Source: Wuchereria bancrofti (taxonomy: Eukaryota; Nematoda; Chromadorea; Rhabditida; Onchocercidae). Taken from it: a stretch of 64,000 bases of DNA. This document shows, piece after piece, positions 45,345-58,452 of this stretch (positions are counted from its first letter, which is position 1; each line of letters opens with the position of its first letter). The notes beneath the pieces are model-generated. The model did no database searches. It was not told where the DNA came from and was given only the letters and a program-made list of their open reading frames with translations. The position numbers and the translations under genes are program-made. The stretch is from NCBI GenBank assembly GCA_005281725.1, contig SSBO01000012.1:21282779-21346778 (forward strand), written 5' to 3'.

Positions 45345-46757
45345 CTAATTTCATTAATATAATGAATTATTTACCTTCAACAATGATTTCTGATGCAACT
45401 TTTAAGAATATTTTGCACATACATATTACTAGTTCAGATTGAAGGAAAACTTTTACAGTTCCTTAAAATATTAATTTTGATTTTTAATCTCTCCTACAGT
45501 CCCATTTGAGCTTAATAATTCTTATGAATTTTTTTTCTCAAATAATTTTATAATTGTTGCTTCTTTACATTCATTAGAGGTAATATTTTTTTGAGTATTA
45601 AATTTTTGATCTAATAGATTGAGAATGTCTAATGGAAATTCGATATTTTTACTATTCAATATAAATCGCAGAATAAAATTTTTGAGATACAATGCAAAAT
45701 ATTCCTTTTTTTTCTCTCAGAAAAGATACCTTCCTTATATTTTTCTTGTTCTGATAATACTTTCTTGATATCAGTCAAATTGATCACACAATAATATTTG
45801 AAAAATTTTATTTCTGCGATCAAAAAAAAAAAGGAAACGATGTATTTAGTTAATTTTTATCGAGACTATATCTATCAAGTTTATTTAATGTATTTATTAC
45901 TTACTTATAAACGTAAATGAGAAATAAGTAAGTAAAAAAAAGATGAAATGTTCAATTGGATAATTGAAAAATGTAAAAAGTTTGATCATATAATTTAAAT
46001 CAATTTCTAAATTGCATTGCATGAATTATGGAAAAACTATTTGTTAATAAAACGAGGAGCATTTAATCAAATTCAATTTTTACAAAATTCATCGATTGTT
46101 ATCAATCTTTCATCTATGTAGAACTGAACAAAACAAAAACAAAAAAAAACAAATACAAAAAAAACAAATATTTTACAATAACAAAATTAAATTTTAAATA
46201 TAATCGAGAAAGGAATGACAAATAGCAAAAAATATTTGTTATTTTTTTTTACATATTATCATATTTTTGATAGATTATAATAAATTTTATTTTTTATTTT
46301 ATAACAATTAAGCTTCAACAATGACAGTCATCAGAAAAAAGAAAAGAAAGAAATCATAAATTTGCGCCCACTTTTTGAAAATCTTTTCCTATGTCATTCT
46401 ATTCTGTTCTGTTCTGCTCCGTTCAGTTAGCAATGTTCAATGTTTGAAATATTTTGTTTTAATTTTTCGTTTATATTTTTTTTAGCATGTGATACTTAAC
46501 AGTTTACTGCTTTAATTTACAGAAAAGAGAAAAAAAAATTTTTCATTTCTTTCTTTTTTAAACCAATGCAATCAAAATTGATATTTGAACAAAAATTTTG
46601 AGATTGAAAAATGCTAGCGAAGGATGTTTTTCATCATTTTTTTTTCTAATTTTTCCTATCTATGGAAAATTAAAAATATGAAGTTCAAAGATCACCATTA
46701 TTCATCTAAATGAAAAGAGGAAAAATGCATCGTTTTTTTTTTGCTGAAGTGTTTATG

Positions 46758-46792
46758 CTTCGTTTTTCTTCGCTTCGTTTCGTTTCGTTTCA
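46758..46792. repeat. (TTTCG)n-like pentamer repeat
   Basis: Run of CTTCG/TTTCG units ending in CGTTTCGTTTCGTTTC. A related TTCTG pentamer run occurs at about 46399-46415. Confidence 0.8.
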
Positions 46793-49700
46793 TTTTTTCT
46801 TTTTTTTTTCCCATCGAACTTTAATTAACATTAATCTCTCTAAATAAAGATATGTTGTAAAAATAAATTTGTTGTATGATAGCATTTTTGGAAGAGGAAA
46901 AATGTTTTTCCATTTTTTTTTTTTTGAGAAAACATTTTGCAAATTAACAGCATAACAAAATTTATAAATGATTTTAATCACCAATTTTTTTCTCTATTTT
47001 TTTCAATCAATCATTGACTAAAATTATTCATTACTTTTAATTTTTCATATAAGGAAGAATTTTCCAAATTTGTTATGATTTTTTCATTTATTCTTTTCAA
47101 ATATTTGTTTTTATTTTTAAAATTTCTTTTTTTTTTTTGTAAACCATTTTCATTTTATTTATTTTTCATCTCCATTTGATATTTCTAAATTCGCTACAAT
47201 TTGATATATTAGATATTAGAATTTTTGATATTTTATTGAATTATTGTTATCATACTTTTCATCGATCGATTTTATTAGTATTTCGTACTAAAAAAAAAAA
47301 AAAAAACTTACAATCATCTGCATAAATTTCACCATTTATTTTCTTAATTTTTAAAGATTTTGTTTCTTTATTATACATATAAACATTTCGTTGCTTTTTT
47401 TTTTTGTAACTATAAAAACAAATTTATAGCAGAATTGATAAGCTTATATTGAGAAGAAATGATAAAGATGGAAGAAGTGCTGATTGTAGGATTTCAATAT
47501 ATCAAAGAAACAACAGATTGAAGCTAAAAAAAAGATAAGAATTTTATTCTAATCATATTATTTGGCAGTTTTATTCCAATTACATTTTATTCATCCATAA
47601 AATCAATCTGAAAATAATAATAAATGAATCAATAGCTTACTTATTCCAAAAACTAATACTACACCAAAAATTAATAAAATATGAAATTAACAATTTATTT
47701 GAGATGATTTTACTGGCGAAAAAAATATTCCCTCAAATGTCTAACGAAAATTTTCGCTCAAAAATTATCGCTTGGTGGTTTTCATTAATTGATTCGTTAA
47801 ATTAAATAAGAGGATCTGAAAAAATAAGCTCAGATGATTTAAAAAAAAAAAAAAAAAATTAATTTAAACTGCACTATCCTACTGAATTCTCTTGAATGAA
47901 TGACTGAATGAATCGGTCATTAATTACTGATTTCAAATCTGCTAATAATACGAAAGAAAAAAAAAAGGCTAATGCTCTATAAAATAAAATAGAACTTATG
48001 TTTAAAAAAATTGTAAAATAATATTTAATTTTTTCTCCTAAAATTAATTTTTACACTAAAAATTATTTTCATTGAGTTATCAAGTTTCTATGTAGAATGT
48101 AATGATAAGAGATTGAACAGTGAAAAATAAAATATAAAAGAAATAGACAGAAACGCTCTTAGAAATTGAGGAATATATCTCAATTTCTCGAATGGAATCA
48201 GTAAAAAAAGCATTAATTGAATGATAGGAAAGAAAAAAGAGATAAATTGAAAAAAGAAAGAAAAGAATTTCAATTAAATTTCCGTAATTTTTTCAAATCA
48301 AATCAATCAATACAATTTATAATATTTTCAAAACTTTTATACGATCAACAAAAAGTATTTTCAAATGTTCTAATAATTATAACAGAGACTTTTCTTTTTT
48401 GTTTTTTTAAATTCTTCTTAATATGAGCATATGAAAAAAATAGAAATATATTTAAAATAAGAAAATAATAAAAAAAAAAAAACTGTAAAATAATATTTCA
48501 TTTTTTTCTTCTAAAATTAATTTTTATTCTAAAAGTTATTTTCATTTAGCTAGCAAATAATTTTATTTAACCTAGAAAATTATTTTATTCAGGCAGATAT
48601 GTTATTTCATTCAAATTAGCAAGTTATTTCGAGCAAAGGGTAATTTTTTTTTTTTTTTTCTTCTTTATCGATGTAATTTGCTTTATGGGCAAACGATTCA
48701 TTTCGTCTGAATCATTCATGAAAACTTTTCAAAAAAAAAAAAAAAAAATTGTGCGAAAAAGGAAGCCAGAAAAAAAAAAAAAAAAAAAAAAGGTAATTGA
48801 ATGTATAACAGCAAAGATTGCCTGTCGATTACTTTGCAAGTTACATTTTTCATTTTCATTTTTTTTTTTCTTTTTTGAGGAAAAAAGTTTTTTCCAATTG
48901 AGTTACAATATTTTCGAAGGCTATTTGTTTTTAAACCACTTTTACTTTTATAAACACAAACACACAAACAAACAATATGTTTTAGAACAATAGAAAAAAA
49001 AAGGAATTTTGTGAACATTCTACAATTGTACTATCAATTCTTACCTTTTACCTGATAATGCAAGGCTTTATTTGTTTTGAAATATAACATTTAATATTAT
49101 CAAAATACATTGATGATTCAAATAGCATTAAATATTGCAAATACAAAGCGAATATATTTGGACTGTAAGTATAATATTGAAGTTTATAAGTTTGAAAATT
49201 ATAATTTCGCCGAAAATACTGAAAGAAAAATTCAAAATTTTCTTCAGTAATAATTTTCTTTTTTTCTTTGTAAATTATTCGTACTTTTTGCTATAAAAAC
49301 AAAGACAAAAGAGGAAGAAACAAAAAAAAAGTGAAAGAACTGAAGAATAAAAGAATTATAAATATAATAGTTGAATTTAGCGCATATTTGTAATATTCGA
49401 TGATTTTTGGTGTTCGTTTTATTTTGAATACTGTAATCGCAATTTTCCGGAGATTTGAATTCAATTCAATGTTTGGTTCAAAAGAATAAAGATTGTCATC
49501 CGCAATCATCAATTATTTTATTGTTGCAAGTAAACGGAAGGAAAAAGCGCTTGAATAATTCGTTCGTGATTTGAAAAGAAGAGTAATTTTGGCTAAAATA
49601 TCTCATAATTAAACTTTAGAATTTAGTAAAAACGTATAAATATATTAAAATTTTTTTAATCCTATTCCTTATTTCTATGATTATTAAAATTAACAATAAT

Positions 49701-50330
49701 CGATGGTATTTCTTAGTAACAAAAAAAGAAAAAATTATATAAAATTCAATAACATTCAATGATCAATGAATTGAAATTTTGTAAAATGCAAAAAAACTTT
49801 TTTACTTTTCCTATGGCAATTATATATTTCCGAAATGATTAATGGAAACTTCATTTTCAAAAGCGAAATTTTGATAATTTTTTCTAACTTAGTATAGTTG
49901 CAGTAATAGCAGTTAGCAATTACAAATTGTAAATTAGTCTAGTCAATTCAAAAAATTTACAAAAAAAAAAAAAAAAACAACATTCACTCGGATAGAATGC
50001 TACACACAATTTTCATTAATTTATCAGTTCAGGAAGAGATATCAGAGTATAAAAATTTTTTTTCTGATAAGATTGAAAAAATAAAAAATTTTCATTGCAT
50101 TACTGAAACTTACAAATGATCTTAAACGACTAATTCTTCAAATGCTTTTTTTTTTTCTGAATAGGAATTAATTAATTAATTGAAATTTTAAAAGCTATCT
50201 AGCACTTCTTGTCGTTTTTCCGGCAAATCGTTTGCTATGAAATTTAAAAGAAATTTTCTTAACAATTATTCAACTTATTTCTTCTTTTATTTTAAAAATA
50301 AGATTGTTATAATTAATAAACCTTGGTCAT

Positions 50331-50386
50331 TAATAACTTTTAATCACTGTGATAAGATTAATAACTTTTAATCATTGTGATAAGAT
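50331..50386. repeat. 28-bp direct tandem duplication
   Basis: Two adjacent 28-base copies that differ at one base (CACTGTGAT versus CATTGTGAT). Confidence 0.9.
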
Positions 50387-51478
50387 TAAAATTGTTTAAA
50401 ATAGAAAAAAAAAAAAAACGAATTTATTTATGAGTGAAATATGAATGAAAAAAATTATTGTATGAAATATTTTCTCTGTAATGAAAATGAAACATAAATA
50501 TTTGTGATTAGTTGAAAGGACTATCATTCATACTACGATCACATTCTTTTTTCCTCTTTTCATATATTGGATTATCTCATTTAGCAATTATTATTACTAC
50601 AGCCTAATTTTTCTAAAGTTAATAATGATTTTAAAAAGTAAAAAAAAAAAAATTTTCTAACTTTTCTAAAGCTAATAATGATATTATTTTGTGTGATTTA
50701 ACTTAAGTAAATAATTATAGGATAAAGTAAAGTATATGATGTGTTGTAAGTTAGTAATAGTTTCCTATTAATTAATAATTTCCCATTAATTTCGAAGTAT
50801 GACATAAAGTTAAGTAAATGATTTATTTTTTTTTTTGCATATGTATTCGAATTGCTTCTCAGTAAATTTTACTTTACTTTGTGTCTTTATCATTTTGTTT
50901 ACAAACTGTTATAGGAAAAATCAATAAAATATCACAATGATAATATGACTTCACTTTATGTATAATATTACTGTTACTTTATGCAAGATTTGGTTCAAAA
51001 AGAAAAAAAAAAAGGGATTATTGGAGTTAAAGATAATCAAACTTATAAATTTATTGAATTTTAGACTATTCTTAATCTTCAAAAAGTTAAAAAAATAATA
51101 AAAAAAAAATGGAAAAGTTAGAAAAAAAAAGAAGTAAAGGAACAAATTATTATCTTTCTTCTGATATTTCAATAGCATTTGTCTTGTGAACAATTACTTT
51201 ACAATTATCACTTTTACTTTTATAAAAAATTTTAGACTGTTCTTAATTTTTATCAAACATTCTCACTTACTCAAATTTGGAGTAATTGAAACGCAGTATG
51301 ATACGTCAATCGATAAAAGGTAAAATAAAAGGAAGAGAGTGGTTCAATGATTGTTGCGTCATGACCTACCTTGATTTCACGGACGTTCAAAGTGTTCTGA
51401 GATGTTAGTTTAATTCAAACGTTTGCCGGTATTTTGGAAAATTTTGTGTCTATGTTTTAAGTTATTTCAGAAAGCGCA

Positions 51479-53497
51479 ATGGCTGATAAGTGCAGTTTGA
51501 AGGAACTTTTGCAAGAAAGTACGGAAGATTTGGAAGCGACTGTTAAAATGGTTTCAAATTATATATTTACAATTTTAGCAGTTCTATAGTTCATTTGTGT
51601 AACATCCTCCCATTATTCTGTACAATTTGTCATATTTCTGTTGCATTAGCACCTCTTTTCGATTAACACTTTTTTTTTTACGACTTGTTGAAAATTCAAA
51701 AATTGGTTTATTCTTTGTTTGTTATCACTAAGTTAAGAGATTTTTTGAATTTGGTTGAATCTAGTTACCCTTATTCACTGATACATAACTGAGTGCGATT
51801 GGGAAGCAGAAAAAGCAAAGAAAAAAAAAACTGTAAGATAACGTTAAAAGAATGAACGATTTTTGAGGAAAAAATAGATTTCACTTAATCGATATGTTAT
51901 TAAACTGAATATTCGATTTCTTCATTACAGATAGTTGCGTTTGTTCTGGACAGGGATCGAAGCTGTGGGTCACTTACATCTCTTTGTGAATCATTCCGCA
52001 AGAAACATGCTGAATTAGCGAAACTTCTTGCCAAAGGTTTGTTTAACTCTGTACTTTTGTAGCTTATCTATATCTCATACTTTTATTTTTAGTACCTGCT
52101 CATCAGGAAAGAGAGCGAGAAATCCGAAGATTGGAAGCTGAAGTTGAAGCACGCGACCGAGTTCTTGGAGATTTACAAAATCAGTTAATGGCTGCGGAAA
52201 AGCTTATAACTAAAATGGTTTTTCAGGTATAGCACAAATTTTGGTGTTATTGTATGCTTCTCTTTTCTTCGTTTAAGTGAAGTAAATGAAGTCTGAAATG
52301 TGGAAAGTAAAGTGTAAGGGATGGGTCTGAGACTTTGAAGCAACACGTTGAAACATATCATTAGATTTCCTTCAGTCTTCCTGTTATTTTTCATTTTAAG
52401 GTATGCGCTTGCAAAATGATTGTTTTTAAGGCTGATAAAAAGGTGAAGGAAATGCGTCAATCGGAAGCAAACAGGGTAAATAGTGAAACGATTATTCGTT
52501 TCGCCAATCAAATCAGTAGAACATACGCCGTCGCTGCGCCACTTGGTTGGCAACTTGGCGATACATCTCGACCATATCCTACCGAGGTTATAGAATTTTT
52601 GTTTTTTTTACTGCCAACAGTGGGAACAAAAAAATATCCTATAATTACTTAAACTAGTATGTGAAGAATGCTTTTATTTTCTTGTTAGCTATTCCTTTCT
52701 TAAGCCTTTTGTATCTCTCTCTTTGTCTGTGTCATAAAAATGGATAACTAGCATATCCAATAAAGTTTCAATTTTCTTTCATTTCAAGTTATAGTTTAAA
52801 ATCAACAAATTAAGCAACTTACAGGCGGAACTGCGTTTATCCGCGCTGGCAGCGCCACGTGTAATAGTGCAAGCAGCCCCTCCCGCTTTATCTTTGCTTC
52901 GTCAACCTACAGCTAGTACTAGTGGAATGTTACGTGGTAGTGGACGTGGTGCTTCACCGATGACATCATATTCGGCAGCTATGCAACAGCAGCAAAAGTA
53001 TTTTCATGTTAATAGTTCTTAGTTTTTGACAGGGGAGGTAGTATGTAGTTGGATTAATGTACATGTGAAATAAGTATCATCTGAAAATGAAAAGAGGAAA
53101 TACTCAGATATTAGTTGAGAAGCAATTGGGTTAATAAACACAAATTTTAGAATAATTTTTCGATTTTGAGCTTCAGATTTTGTTTGGAAATGAGAGTTCA
53201 TTTCATTTCAGGTCATGGAGTCCACGTGGTTCATTTGTTCAGCAGTCATCATCACCTCGAGGTAGAAGTGCAACTGGCCGCGGTAGCATTATATCTCCAC
53301 GCATTAGTGCCGCACCAGGTGCAGGTCTTTTGCAACGACGTCCATCCATGACTGGAAGTAGTCCGCATTTATCTAGTCCTTCATCATCCTATCAAGGTCC
53401 CATCAGAGGAGGACTTCCACCACCAATAACAAATGTTGAACAGATGAGCTCTGATTCAAGCAGTAGTTCAAGCAGCGATGAGGGCAGTCCGTCTTAA
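51479..53497 (+). CDS. mdt-4: Mediator complex subunit 4
   Basis: MED4, a middle-module subunit of the Mediator co-activator that links transcription factors to RNA polymerase II. Six exons: 51479-51550, 51931-52036, 52093-52226, 52431-52586, 52825-52997 and 53212-53497. They give 308 residues (human 270). Residues up to about 155 form a charged coiled coil with RRLEAEVEARD and AEKLITKMVFQ. The diagnostic MED4 segment follows: IIRFANQISRTYAVAAPLGW and GDTSRPYPTE, matching the human RISASNAVCAPL.W and GD.RRPYPT pattern. The tail is rich in Ser, Arg, Gly and Pro and ends in a poly-Ser stretch with acidic residues, as in human MED4. TTATTTCAG lies 9 bases before the ATG. An AATAAA is at 53973-53978, about 480 bases after the stop. 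Confidence 0.93.
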
Positions 53498-54479
53498 TTT
53501 TCTGTGTCTTGCTTTAAATTTGTTATTTTAAGGTTGAAACTTATCATATCATATCAAAAAAGCGTTCAGAAGTTTTTTTTGTTCAGTCTTAGTGTCTTAA
53601 TTTTTAAAAACTCTTTAGTATTTGCGAAACTCATGTATTTCAGTCTTTTAAATATGATCGCTGCAGAATGTTTTATTTATCTATTCAATAACCCATTCGT
53701 CATCCTTTACAGATTAATAAGTCTGAATCTTTTGTTTACAATATATAAGAGTCTCGGCAAGGTGCAAGTAGACGATATTAGGAATTTTTCTAGGTCCATC
53801 ATTTTTAGTCTTTTTTGCTTTGTTAAAAGTCATAGTCTCTTTTGATACAGTGCAGGTGTTATTTTGTCTCCGAGATATTGGCCAGTCATGGGTTTTTGCT
53901 TTTCTTTTTTTTCATCACTGCTCATTATACGTCTTTGTTATTTGATCATCAAATTTTTCATTCTATGGTTTAAATAAAAAAGTTATATTATTCCAAGATT
54001 TTATATAGTGGATTGAAAATATTTTCTCTCATAAACTTTGATTGTTTTGGATGCTGTTGATTATTTCAAATATGAAGTGTTTATACTGATTGATCAGAGT
54101 TTAATTAAAGTTGGAAGAAGCTGTCATTCTCAAGTAAAAATTCCAGTAATTTAACATTAAGTTGGTTTTCTTGAGGTCCATCATATAACGCTCATCAGAT
54201 CGAAGAAATCCGGTAGTATTTCATTTTCTGACACTTTTTTTTCGTTGTTTCGGCTGTTCTTGTACTTGTTATATTTTGTGTTTTTCTGTTTAAAACAGTT
54301 TCTAAATTCACTGCTCTGGACTGTTTTGTTTTGATTAATAAATTCTTTAGATATTGCTGTAATAAAGTGAATTGTTTTTGTATTGAACAATGTTCGCGTA
54401 TTGATTATCGAGATCTCTCATTTAGCGCGGAATTTTCTAATCTTTGGTTAGACTGTACTGAAATTGGAAGTTTCCGTTT
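53498..54479. other. MED4 3' flank and promoter of the next gene
   Basis: About 980 bases with no supported exon. An open frame at 53504-53845 is hydrophobic and Phe/Ile-rich, lies in the presumed MED4 3'UTR, and has no recognisable domain. It contains the probable MED4 polyadenylation signal. Confidence 0.6.
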
Positions 54480-55351
54480 ATGATTGGAAATTTCCATGAA
54501 TCAAATTATTTAGTGCACATGGATGATCCAAAGAGAACAGCGGATACAGCCGTTTCGAGTTCAGACAGTGGTTCTGGAGCATGTGATGTCGAAACACTTT
54601 CGTCTCCCAAGGAATCAAGTAATACTAACAAAGGTTTGCGAAATTTACTGGAATGTAGTTCTTTCTGATGAAGAATTTATTGATGAAACTATTTGATCTA
54701 CTATTTTTGGGATTCTTGTAAGTGACAACTTTGCAGAGTTGGATGATTTCCCTGATCTAACTGATTTTGTCAATCAAAGGACGGAAGATGATCTGAATGA
54801 ATTATTCTCTAGTCGGTATACAATGGTAAGCCGACCAATTCATACAACACAAAAGTTGCTAAAATGGTAGTTATATTAGTTAAGATTTCAGGCAAATAAA
54901 TTGTATATAGAGGTCGCAAGTGGTTTTCCTGATCCGGTCATTGTTTGTCCATGGAACAAAAGACCGAAAAGGAATTTCGATTATACGTATGCTTTCCTTA
55001 ATCACTTCCGCTTCTCATGATATGCTTGGAATAATTTGATAGTTCCATGTTTATTGCATTCTGCATAATAATACGCAAAATTCTTTGAAAGTTTCAGTCA
55101 GTCTAAAACTAGTGAGAATTAATTTGACATTTCCACATTTAGGAAGAAAACTAAATTTTCCGAACATGAATTTCAGCGGTGGTCAGCGAAGATCCTGGAG
55201 AGAAGACAGTGGACGAAATTTTAACTCAGAATGGCGAAGTGGTTGGAGAAATCCGAGTTACAATCCTTATGCTGCACACGGATCACGGAAGAGATGTAAC
55301 GCAGATGCGGATCATGTTCGTGTTTCCTATCCGGGCAGAGCAAATCCCTAA
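54480..55351 (+). CDS. unrecognised 170-residue protein, acidic N-terminus, Arg/Gly/Trp-rich C-terminus
   Basis: Four exons with clean junctions: 54480-54633, 54737-54825, 54892-54986 and 55177-55351 (stop). Their phases are consistent and the model is continuous. The first 55 residues are Ser/Asp-rich and low in complexity. The middle has FPDLTDFV and DDLNELFSSRY (acidic, helix-like), then GFPDPVIVCPWNKRPKR. The C-terminal 60 residues are rich in Arg, Trp, Asn, Gly and Ser (QRRSWRED, WRSGWRNPSY), suggesting nucleic-acid or protein interaction. A second in-frame ATG (MDDPKR) lies 13 codons in and could be the real start. I do not recognise the family. An AATAAA lies at about 55610, and a perfect hairpin occurs in the 3' flank. 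It follows MED4 on the same strand, but the gap of about 1 kb does not argue for an operon. Confidence 0.75.
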
Positions 55352-55500
55352 CGTCGACGGAAAAGAAAGTTTGGAACATTGAGCATCATGCTGCATAATA
55401 TAAATTTCAAGCAGTAATTTGTATTAGAATCTCATTAATGATTCTAATCCGAACAGCTCTGTTACAATAAGCATGTAACTATCATGAAAGAAACACAAAT

Positions 55501-55528
55501 AGTATGCCAACACCTCAGTTGGCATACT
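55501..55528 (+). other. perfect 11-bp stem-loop in 3' flank
   Basis: AGTATGCCAAC (55501-55511) pairs exactly with GTTGGCATACT (55518-55528) around a 6-base loop, ACCTCA. It lies 150 bases after the stop of the unrecognised gene and before its AATAAA, so it is probably in the 3'UTR. The stem is mixed-sequence, unlike the AT runs around it. Confidence 0.8.
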
Positions 55529-56321
55529 TTTCTGCCATTCTTCTTGGAAATCCGAATGAGTTCAGAAATTTGAATGTTTTTAGTTTTAGTGTTTTATCAC
55601 CATTTATTGAATAAAAAATATTACGAATTGTATATAATTTAATTGAAGAATTGAAAGGATGTTCATCCAGTCATTAAGGATTAAAAACATATTATTCGTA
55701 CTGAAAATTTGAGGATGTAGGATGTTATGGTATAAATAATTTCCATTGAGCATTCGGATGTTATCAAAACTAGAAATTAAAAATGAATAAGAGACAGTAT
55801 TATTATTATTCATACTGAAAATTTGAGGATTATTTGGAACAATTCTATGAAAGTGCAACAGGAACAAGTGCGGAAAATGCGCTTGCATGCAGATGGAAAT
55901 ATCGGTTTTTAGATTTTTATACTTCATAAAATGAAGGTGTTTAAATAAACATATCAAAATGCCTGAGAAGTGCTAGAAACTTGCAGGAATCGAATAATCA
56001 TTCAAGTACAAGGCCCCGGTACTCCCTAAAACTTAAGAAAAATTTCAGTTCATAAGTTTCCAGTCCACTAAAGCTCTGGTTTTTGCTTTGATTACAAAGT
56101 TATCGCAGTCCTAAAGTGACTGCATCCTCAAACTCCCAATTTTTCTTAAAAGGAATGTAAAGTTATCGGAAGTTATTTATCTTTCATCAAATTAAGAAGG
56201 AAGGGTTGAAAATAAGATTTTAAACGAAGACTTTATAAGTGCTTTAAAGTTACGTCTTTAATACTTTATTATCAAATTGCATGAGCAATGAAATGAGAGG
56301 AACATATAAACCAGAAACAAG
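55529..56321. other. intergenic between the convergent unknown gene and PARL
   Basis: No supported exon. A string ATACTGAAAATTTGAGGAT occurs near 55698 (as GTACTGAAAATTTGAGGAT) and again near 55812, a short local duplication. Confidence 0.5.
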
Positions 56322-58452
56322 TCAAGAGTGACGAGGTGGTATCCGCTTTTGTCGTGACCGTTCCATGTCTCGCCTTCCCGCTGCACTTAGACCACATAAT
56401 TTAAGTATCTCGTCGCCATATTTCTTCCAGATAAGATGTTGACCATACATACCATAGAATCTGGAATATTCTTAGAAACAGGTAAAAGAAATATTGCTAT
56501 TCTTAGAAGCAAACACCACATGGGTACCCACCACTGAATATGCAATTTATATGACACCATCATAATTTTCGTTACTGTTTGAAGTTTATAAATACAGTAC
56601 AAACATACAATCCAAACAGTGATCCTCCCAAATGTGCTGCATGATCGAACAATTTGAAACCAAGAAGCAAGCATATGAAATCAAAAGCAATCATTCCGGT
56701 CACAGCTGACTTCGCTGAGAAATCAAAATGCGGCACAAAAACAATTTTCAGTCTTGCATCTGGCAATTTAACGCATGTGTATACTAACAGCGCCATTATC
56801 GCACCGCTCTGCAAAGTTGTAAAATATCATTTTAAACAGGTAGTTCGTAATTCACACTTCTTCAAAGAATGGATTGTAAATATCTCAGAAATTATAAAAG
56901 CAGAAGGACTAACAGCTCCAAGAGCTCGTCGATTCGTTCTTATCAAATATTTATGCGTTATTCCAGCTAGAGATGATACTGCAGCGGCTGTTATATAGAA
57001 AGCCCAAAACTGTAAATATAAATATGCTAAGTTAAACATCAGATTTCCACCAAACCATAAGCAGAAAAACATAATTATGAATAAGAATAGACTGAATAGA
57101 AATCAATATTCAGTGATAATATTAATAAAAAATGAGAATTCAATCATTTAATCTCAAACCTGTTCAATTCCAAGAAAACAATCAATGGAAACAGGAGCAA
57201 ATGTGTTGAGCACATACATGTTCAGCACAAGATGAAGCATATTTGCATGAGAAAAAGCACTTAATACCATTGGAAGACACAAAGCTTCTAAAACAAATCA
57301 CATGATAAGCATATTAAATGCGCGATATGATGAATAAGCACGAGAGATAAGATTATTTATGAACGTTTGAAAATAATAATTCAAAAAATAAAATCAAATC
57401 GAGTAAATATTGATGAGAGAATCCATCTCATGCAAAGATTACAAGAAAATTAAACGGATTAGAATAAGCATTAAAAAAAAAAAAAACAAATCATGACGAT
57501 GCTTCAAAGCATAGTACACATTCAAAGAAAGTAGAATAGCGCGAATATAAAAAGTCTTTCTAAGTTTAAAAATGCAGAACCGAAGTTGGAATAATTATAA
57601 GTTCTGAAATTCTATATAATTCAAAAATATGTAAACGAACTTGAAGCAAAACTGTTTGTGAACCATCTCCACATAAATAGCTGCCAAGGTTTGATCCCCC
57701 ACATCAGCATCACCATCACGTTTATGCCAATAAGTATAAAAGTGCATTTGACACCATCTCGAAGTCGACGATATTTGGCGAAATGATTTTTGGTTTCATT
57801 ATATTTCACACTGACCGCTTCATAAACTTCACGCCACCTGAAAAATAAATCCCAAAAATAAAATTGTGCAAAAATCAAGACAAGTAATTGGTATACACTC
57901 TATTTTGAATGCACTCAAAACAAAAGAACATTTTTTATATATGCAAAAAAGAACAAAAATTCCAAACAAATTTAGCATGTACCTGCTGTTGGATCTTTTA
58001 AGATCACATATTGTAGCAAACGCAAATGACACAGATCCAACCTAAACAAGAAAATGATGTGAATCATAGTCTGACGTCATGAAATCTGCAAAACCATGAA
58101 TATGACTGGATTTCAATAATCAAATTTCCTTCAATCTATATTTGCTTAAATGGGAAGTTGGGAACGTCATAACTAATGAGAAAAATTTACACAGTAAGCA
58201 CAATAGTTGACATACCCCAATAGTAAACCCGAATGCTTTCCATAAATCTTTCAACGGACGGAGCGGAATCACATCTTCCTGATAAGGTAATTTTTTTTTC
58301 GACTGTTCTATTTTCTCTTTAAATTCATCAGTGCGTCGCCGATACTTTTCTCTTTTGTTTAATCCGAAACGATTTCTTACTGGTTGGAAAATGACCAATC
58401 TTGGAGATTGTTTGCTTAATTCGCACGTCCATCTCATAAGGGTACCCAGCAT
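56322..58452 (-). CDS. rom-5: mitochondrial rhomboid protease, PARL type
   Basis: Intramembrane serine protease of the mitochondrial inner membrane (PARL family, which processes PINK1- and PGAM5-type substrates in animals). Seven exons: 58216-58452, 57983-58041, 57641-57837, 57160-57287, 56914-57009, 56609-56808 and 56322-56460. They give 351 residues (human 379). The N-terminus is basic and acid-poor, a plausible matrix-targeting leader. HANMLHLVLNMY is the conserved rhomboid H..N helix. The catalytic Ser lies in GASGA (about residue 240), split exactly at an exon junction. The catalytic His is in DHAAHLGG (about 298). GQHLIWKKYG near the C-terminus matches PARL. CTAATTTTAG lies 3 bases before the ATG. 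Confidence 0.95.

Larger units (their letters stand above)
33891..51478. other. gene desert of about 17.6 kb upstream of the nuclear receptor
   Basis: No convincing protein-coding exon on either strand. Open frames in it are dominated by Phe, Lys, Ile and Asn from T and A runs. It contains many homopolymers of 10-20 bases, (CT)n, (GA)n and (CA)n tracts and several minisatellites listed separately. It may carry non-coding 5' exons and control elements of the receptor on the minus strand and the MED4 promoter at its right end. Pockets of higher complexity lie near 35.63-35.73, 39.04-39.2, 42.39-42.62 and 43.08-43.87 kb. Confidence 0.7.

Noticed and set aside
48685..49018. Overlapping 100-residue frames on both strands
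   Set aside because: They are built from A and T homopolymers (poly-Lys and poly-Phe) and have no splice or codon signal.
33891..51478. tRNA, SL RNA or snRNA genes in the desert
   Set aside because: I scanned for the tRNA B-box (GTTCGAATC) and the nematode SL1 leader sequence and saw neither. A covariance-model search was not possible here.
53166..53351. Alternative frame with His/Val-rich text
   Set aside because: It overlaps the last MED4 exon in another frame. The MED4 frame is supported by phase and by the acidic poly-Ser tail typical of MED4.
56654..56998. Plus-strand 114-residue frame
   Set aside because: It is antisense to PARL exons 5 and 6, which carry the catalytic Ser and His motifs.
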